DNA of 8,560 nt, taken from an uncultured Lachnospiraceae bacterium. Its GTDB lineage: Bacteria; Bacillota; Clostridia; Lachnospirales; Lachnospiraceae. Each line of letters opens with the position of its first letter. Position 1 is the stretch's first letter. A model generated the notes under the pieces. It was not told the origin of the DNA. It saw only the letters and a program-made list of their open reading frames with translations, and made no database searches. Positions 5,819 to 8,560 of this stretch are shown here, one piece after another. The stretch lies in assembly GCA_946627575.1 (NCBI GenBank), contig CAMOVS010000035.1:1-8560 (forward strand). The letters run 5' to 3'. The translations under genes were made by a program, and so were the position numbers.

Positions 5819-8560
5819 CTATCTCTTTTCGACGCCCAGAATTACCTTCTCCCCGTTGATATTCCACTCTTTGGAATATCCTTCTGCAGCGTCAAGCTTC
5901 ACTTCTTCTGCCAGAACATCATGGCGGATGGTCTCCTCATTGTCACGGATGATCCCGGCGATCCGGTCATTGCCCTCTGCGCTGAGGGTAATATGATCCA
6001 TCACTTCAAAACCGGCTTCTTTCCTCATGGTCTGCACCTTGCTGATGATTTCCCTGACAAAACCTTCCTCGATCAGCTCGGGGGTAAGATTGGTATCCAG
6101 GACAACCGTTACGCCCCGGTCAGACTGTGACACCAGTCCCTCTTTCTGCTGAGTTTCGATCAGAAGCTCTTCCGGAGCCAGCTCGATGGAAGCTCCGTCA
6201 AGATCAATGGTGAGGAAGCCCTTGCTGTCAAGTTCCTGCTTGGCGGCAGTCCCGTCAATCTCAGAAAGGATCTTGCGGATCTGTCCCAGCTGCTTGCCGT
6301 ACTTGGGTCCGAGAATTCTCATCTGGGGCTTAAAGCTGTAGCTGGTAAGATCTGACACATCATCCTTGAATACGACATTCTTCACGTTAAGCTCGTCTTT
6401 AATGATATCGGTATAGTATTCATTCAGCTCATGGTCAGCGCTGACAAACATCTCAGGGATGGGCTGGCGATTCTTGGTGGCAGACGCATTTCTTGCGGCA
6501 CGGCCCAGAACAACAATCTGCAGGACCTCATCCATATCTTTTTCCAGCTCCGGATCCACCAGACTCAGGTCTGCTGCAGGATAGCTGCACAGATGAATGC
6601 TCTCCGGGGCCTCCTTGTCCACTGTCCGCACAATATTCTGGTAAATCTCCTCGGTCATAAAGGGGATCATGGGAGCAGCAGCCTTGGATACCGTTACCAA
6701 AGCGGAATAAAGGGTCATATAGGCATTGATCTTATCCTGCTCCATGCCCTTAGCCCAGAAACGTTCTCTGCAGCGGCGGACATACCAGTTGCTCATGTCA
6801 TCCACAAAACTCTGAAGAGACTTGGCGGCTTCCGGAATCCTGTAGGCGGCCAGGTCATCGTCCACCTCTTTGACACAGGAGTTCAGTCTGGACAAGAGCC
6901 AGCGATCCATAACCCCCAGACTGTCTGTATCCAGCTTATGGGCGGTAGGATCAAAGGCATCAATCTCGGCATAAAGCACGTAGAAAGCGTAGGTATTCCA
7001 GAGGGTTCCCATGAACTTACGCTGTCCTTCCGTAACCGCCTTATCATGGAAGCGGTTGGGCAGCCAGGGAGCGCTGTTGGAATAGAAGTACCAGCGGATC
7101 GCATCTGCTCCATGCTTGGCCAGAGCGTCAAAGGGATCTACCGCATTGCCCTTACTCTTGCTCATTTTCTGCCCGTTCTCATCCTGGACATGACCAAGAA
7201 CGATTACATTCTCATAGGGAGCCTTATTAAAGAGCAGGGTCGACTCCGCCAAAAGGGAGTAGAACCAGCCTCGGGTCTGGTCAACGGCCTCGGAGATAAA
7301 CTTGGCCGGGAACTGCTCTTCAAAGAGGTCCTGGTTCTCAAATGGATAGTGGTGCTGGGCAAAAGGCATGGCTCCCGAATCAAACCAGCAGTCAATTACC
7401 TCCGGCACCCTTCTCATGGTCTTTCCGCAATGGGGACAGGGGATGGTCACCTCATCGATGTAGGGCCGGTGCAGTTCCACCTTGGCCGCATCGGGGTTCC
7501 CGCTCTTTTGGGCCAGTTCCTGCCGGCTTCCGATGCAGTCCATCTCGCCGCAGTCATCACAGATCCATACATTAAGGGGTGTGCCCCAGTAGCGGTTCCG
7601 GGAAAGGCCCCAGTCCTGGATATTCTCCAGCCAGTCTCCAAAACGTCCGGTTCCGATGGTCTTGGGAATCCAATTGATGGTATTGTTATTGCGGATCAGG
7701 TCATCCTTCACCGCAGTCATTTTAATAAACCAGGATTCTCTAGCATAGTAGAGAAGAGGTGTATCGCAGCGCCAGCAGTGGGGATAATCATGTTCGAATT
7801 TGGGAGCGGCAAAGAGCAGTTTCCTGGAAGAAAGCTCCTTAATTACTTCAGGATCCGCGCTGACGGCTCCCTGGTCCATCTCCTGCTGGGTCGGCTTAGC
7901 TCTCATCCCGGCAAAGGGAGTCTCCGGCCTCATAAATCCCTTCTCATCCACCATCTGAACAAAGGGAGCATCATATTTTCTTCCAACCCGGGCATCATCC
8001 TCACCGAATGCCGGTGCGATATGAACGATGCCGGTACCGTCGGACATGGTTACATAATCATCACAGTAAATGAAAAATGCCTTCTTGTGCTGTTTTTTCG
8101 CAGCATCGGCCGCACATTGGTAAAGGGGCTCATACTCTTTATATTCCAGATCCTTGCCGGTCATCTCCTCAAGGATCTCGTATGCATGTTCTCCGTCCTC
8201 AGTCAGCTGGCCCAGCACGGCTTGCAGAAGGGCTTTACCCATATAATAGGTATATCCGTCGGCAGCCTTAACCTTGGCATAAGTCTCATCAGGATTCACG
8301 CACAGAGCGATATTGCTGGCCAGGGTCCAGGGGGTCGTCGTCCATGCCAGGAAATAAGCATCTTCACCGACCACCTTGAAACGAACGATGGCGGAACGTT
8401 CCTTGACGGTCTTATAGCCCTGGGCTACCTCGTGGGAAGACAGGGGGGTCCCGCAGCGGGGACAGTAGGGAACGATCTTAAAGCCTTTATACAGGAGGCC
8501 CTTATTCCAGATCTCCTTAAGGGCCCACCACTCGGACTCGATATAATCATCGTGATAGGT
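5819..8560 (-). CDS. ileS: Isoleucyl-tRNA synthetase, type 2 (eukaryote-like), N-terminus cut by window edge
   Basis: Charges tRNA-Ile with isoleucine and edits misactivated valine; cytoplasmic class I enzyme. The visible 913 residues run in one frame from the window edge (TYHDDYIESEWWAL) to a TAG stop; about 120-130 N-terminal residues with the HIGH motif are missing. Seen in order: a cysteine pair (PYCPRCG), the CP1 editing domain with the threonine-rich WTTTPWTLASN and GTGIVHIAPAFGEDDARVG, the cysteine sites CDDCGEMDC and CPHCGKTM, WFDSG, the catalytic loop KMSKS (visible residues 465-469, encoded at 7154-7168), the helical anticodon-binding domain (YVRRCRERFW), and a long C-terminal extension ending in EKVILGVEKR. 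The SAPWLPNRF stretch after KMSKS and this extension, with no C-terminal zinc finger like that of E. coli IleS, mark the type 2 lineage. An internal GTG at 8374 is not the start, since the frame continues with conserved sequence upstream. A T-box leader, common for this gene in Firmicutes, would lie outside the window. Confidence 0.98.
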   Translation of the reverse strand, partial: TYHDDYIESEWWALKEIWNKGLLYKGFKIVPYCPRCGTPLSSHEVAQGYKTVKERSAIVRFKVVGEDAYFLAWTTTPWTLASNIALCVNPDETYAKVKAADGYTYYMGKALLQAVLGQLTEDGEHAYEILEEMTGKDLEYKEYEPLYQCAADAAKKQHKKAFFIYCDDYVTMSDGTGIVHIAPAFGEDDARVGRKYDAPFVQMVDEKGFMRPETPFAGMRAKPTQQEMDQGAVSADPEVIKELSSRKLLFAAPKFEHDYPHCWRCDTPLLYYARESWFIKMTAVKDDLIRNNNTINWIPKTIGTGRFGDWLENIQDWGLSRNRYWGTPLNVWICDDCGEMDCIGSRQELAQKSGNPDAAKVELHRPYIDEVTIPCPHCGKTMRRVPEVIDCWFDSGAMPFAQHHYPFENQDLFEEQFPAKFISEAVDQTRGWFYSLLAESTLLFNKAPYENVIVLGHVQDENGQKMSKSKGNAVDPFDALAKHGADAIRWYFYSNSAPWLPNRFHDKAVTEGQRKFMGTLWNTYAFYVLYAEIDAFDPTAHKLDTDSLGVMDRWLLSRLNSCVKEVDDDLAAYRIPEAAKSLQSFVDDMSNWYVRRCRERFWAKGMEQDKINAYMTLYSALVTVSKAAAPMIPFMTEEIYQNIVRTVDKEAPESIHLCSYPAADLSLVDPELEKDMDEVLQIVVLGRAARNASATKNRQPIPEMFVSADHELNEYYTDIIKDELNVKNVVFKDDVSDLTSYSFKPQMRILGPKYGKQLGQIRKILSEIDGTAAKQELDSKGFLTIDLDGASIELAPEELLIETQQKEGLVSQSDRGVTVVLDTNLTPELIEEGFVREIISKVQTMRKEAGFEVMDHITLSAEGNDRIAGIIRDNEETIRHDVLAEEVKLDAAEGYSKEWNINGEKVILGVEKR

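Noticed and set aside
1..8560. CRISPR array, tRNA/rRNA genes, insertion sequences, phage or attachment sites
   Set aside because: No regularly spaced repeats, no tRNA or rRNA signature, no transposase or integrase frame, and no terminal inverted repeats were seen on either strand.

Overview
The window reads as chromosomal DNA of a mid-GC, low-oxygen Firmicute, most likely a member of the Lachnospiraceae or a related Clostridia family. The grounds are the strong AGGAGG-type ribosome binding sites, the use of GTG and TTG starts, a eukaryote-like (type 2) isoleucyl-tRNA synthetase, a YesN/LytS-style two-component pair and a stand-alone corrinoid protein. The genus cannot be fixed from the sequence alone. 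All five genes lie on the minus strand, so they are read from right to left. The plus strand carries no gene that I can support.

Right part (5819-8560): the 3' nine-tenths of ileS, cut by the window edge and lacking the N-terminal HIGH region. A 126-bp gap with no clear terminator leads to glgP (3248-5692), a complete glycogen/maltodextrin phosphorylase with a TTG start. A perfect stem followed by seven T ends glgP at 3150-3192.

Left part (1-3037): after an AT-rich spacer with a plausible sigma-A promoter (3009-3037) comes a compact three-gene unit. It consists of a small corrinoid (B12)-binding protein of the MtaC/MtbC type (2270-2965), a soluble sensor histidine kinase with an N-terminal PocR ligand-binding domain and a LytS-type kinase core (938-2203), and a response regulator with an AraC-type DNA-binding domain (1-907, C-terminus cut off). 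Gaps are 66 and 30 nt, each downstream gene has its own good ribosome binding site, and no terminator lies between them.

The left unit is the most interesting part. A corrinoid protein is the first gene of an operon with a PocR-type two-component system, and no methyltransferase is visible. Its cobalt-ligating motif reads E-x-H-x-x-G instead of D-x-H-x-x-G. Two readings are open. The pair may control a corrinoid methyltransferase system whose enzymes lie beyond the left edge. Alternatively, the corrinoid protein may itself be part of the sensory input, reporting methyl-donor or cobalamin status to the kinase. The sequence in hand cannot decide between them.
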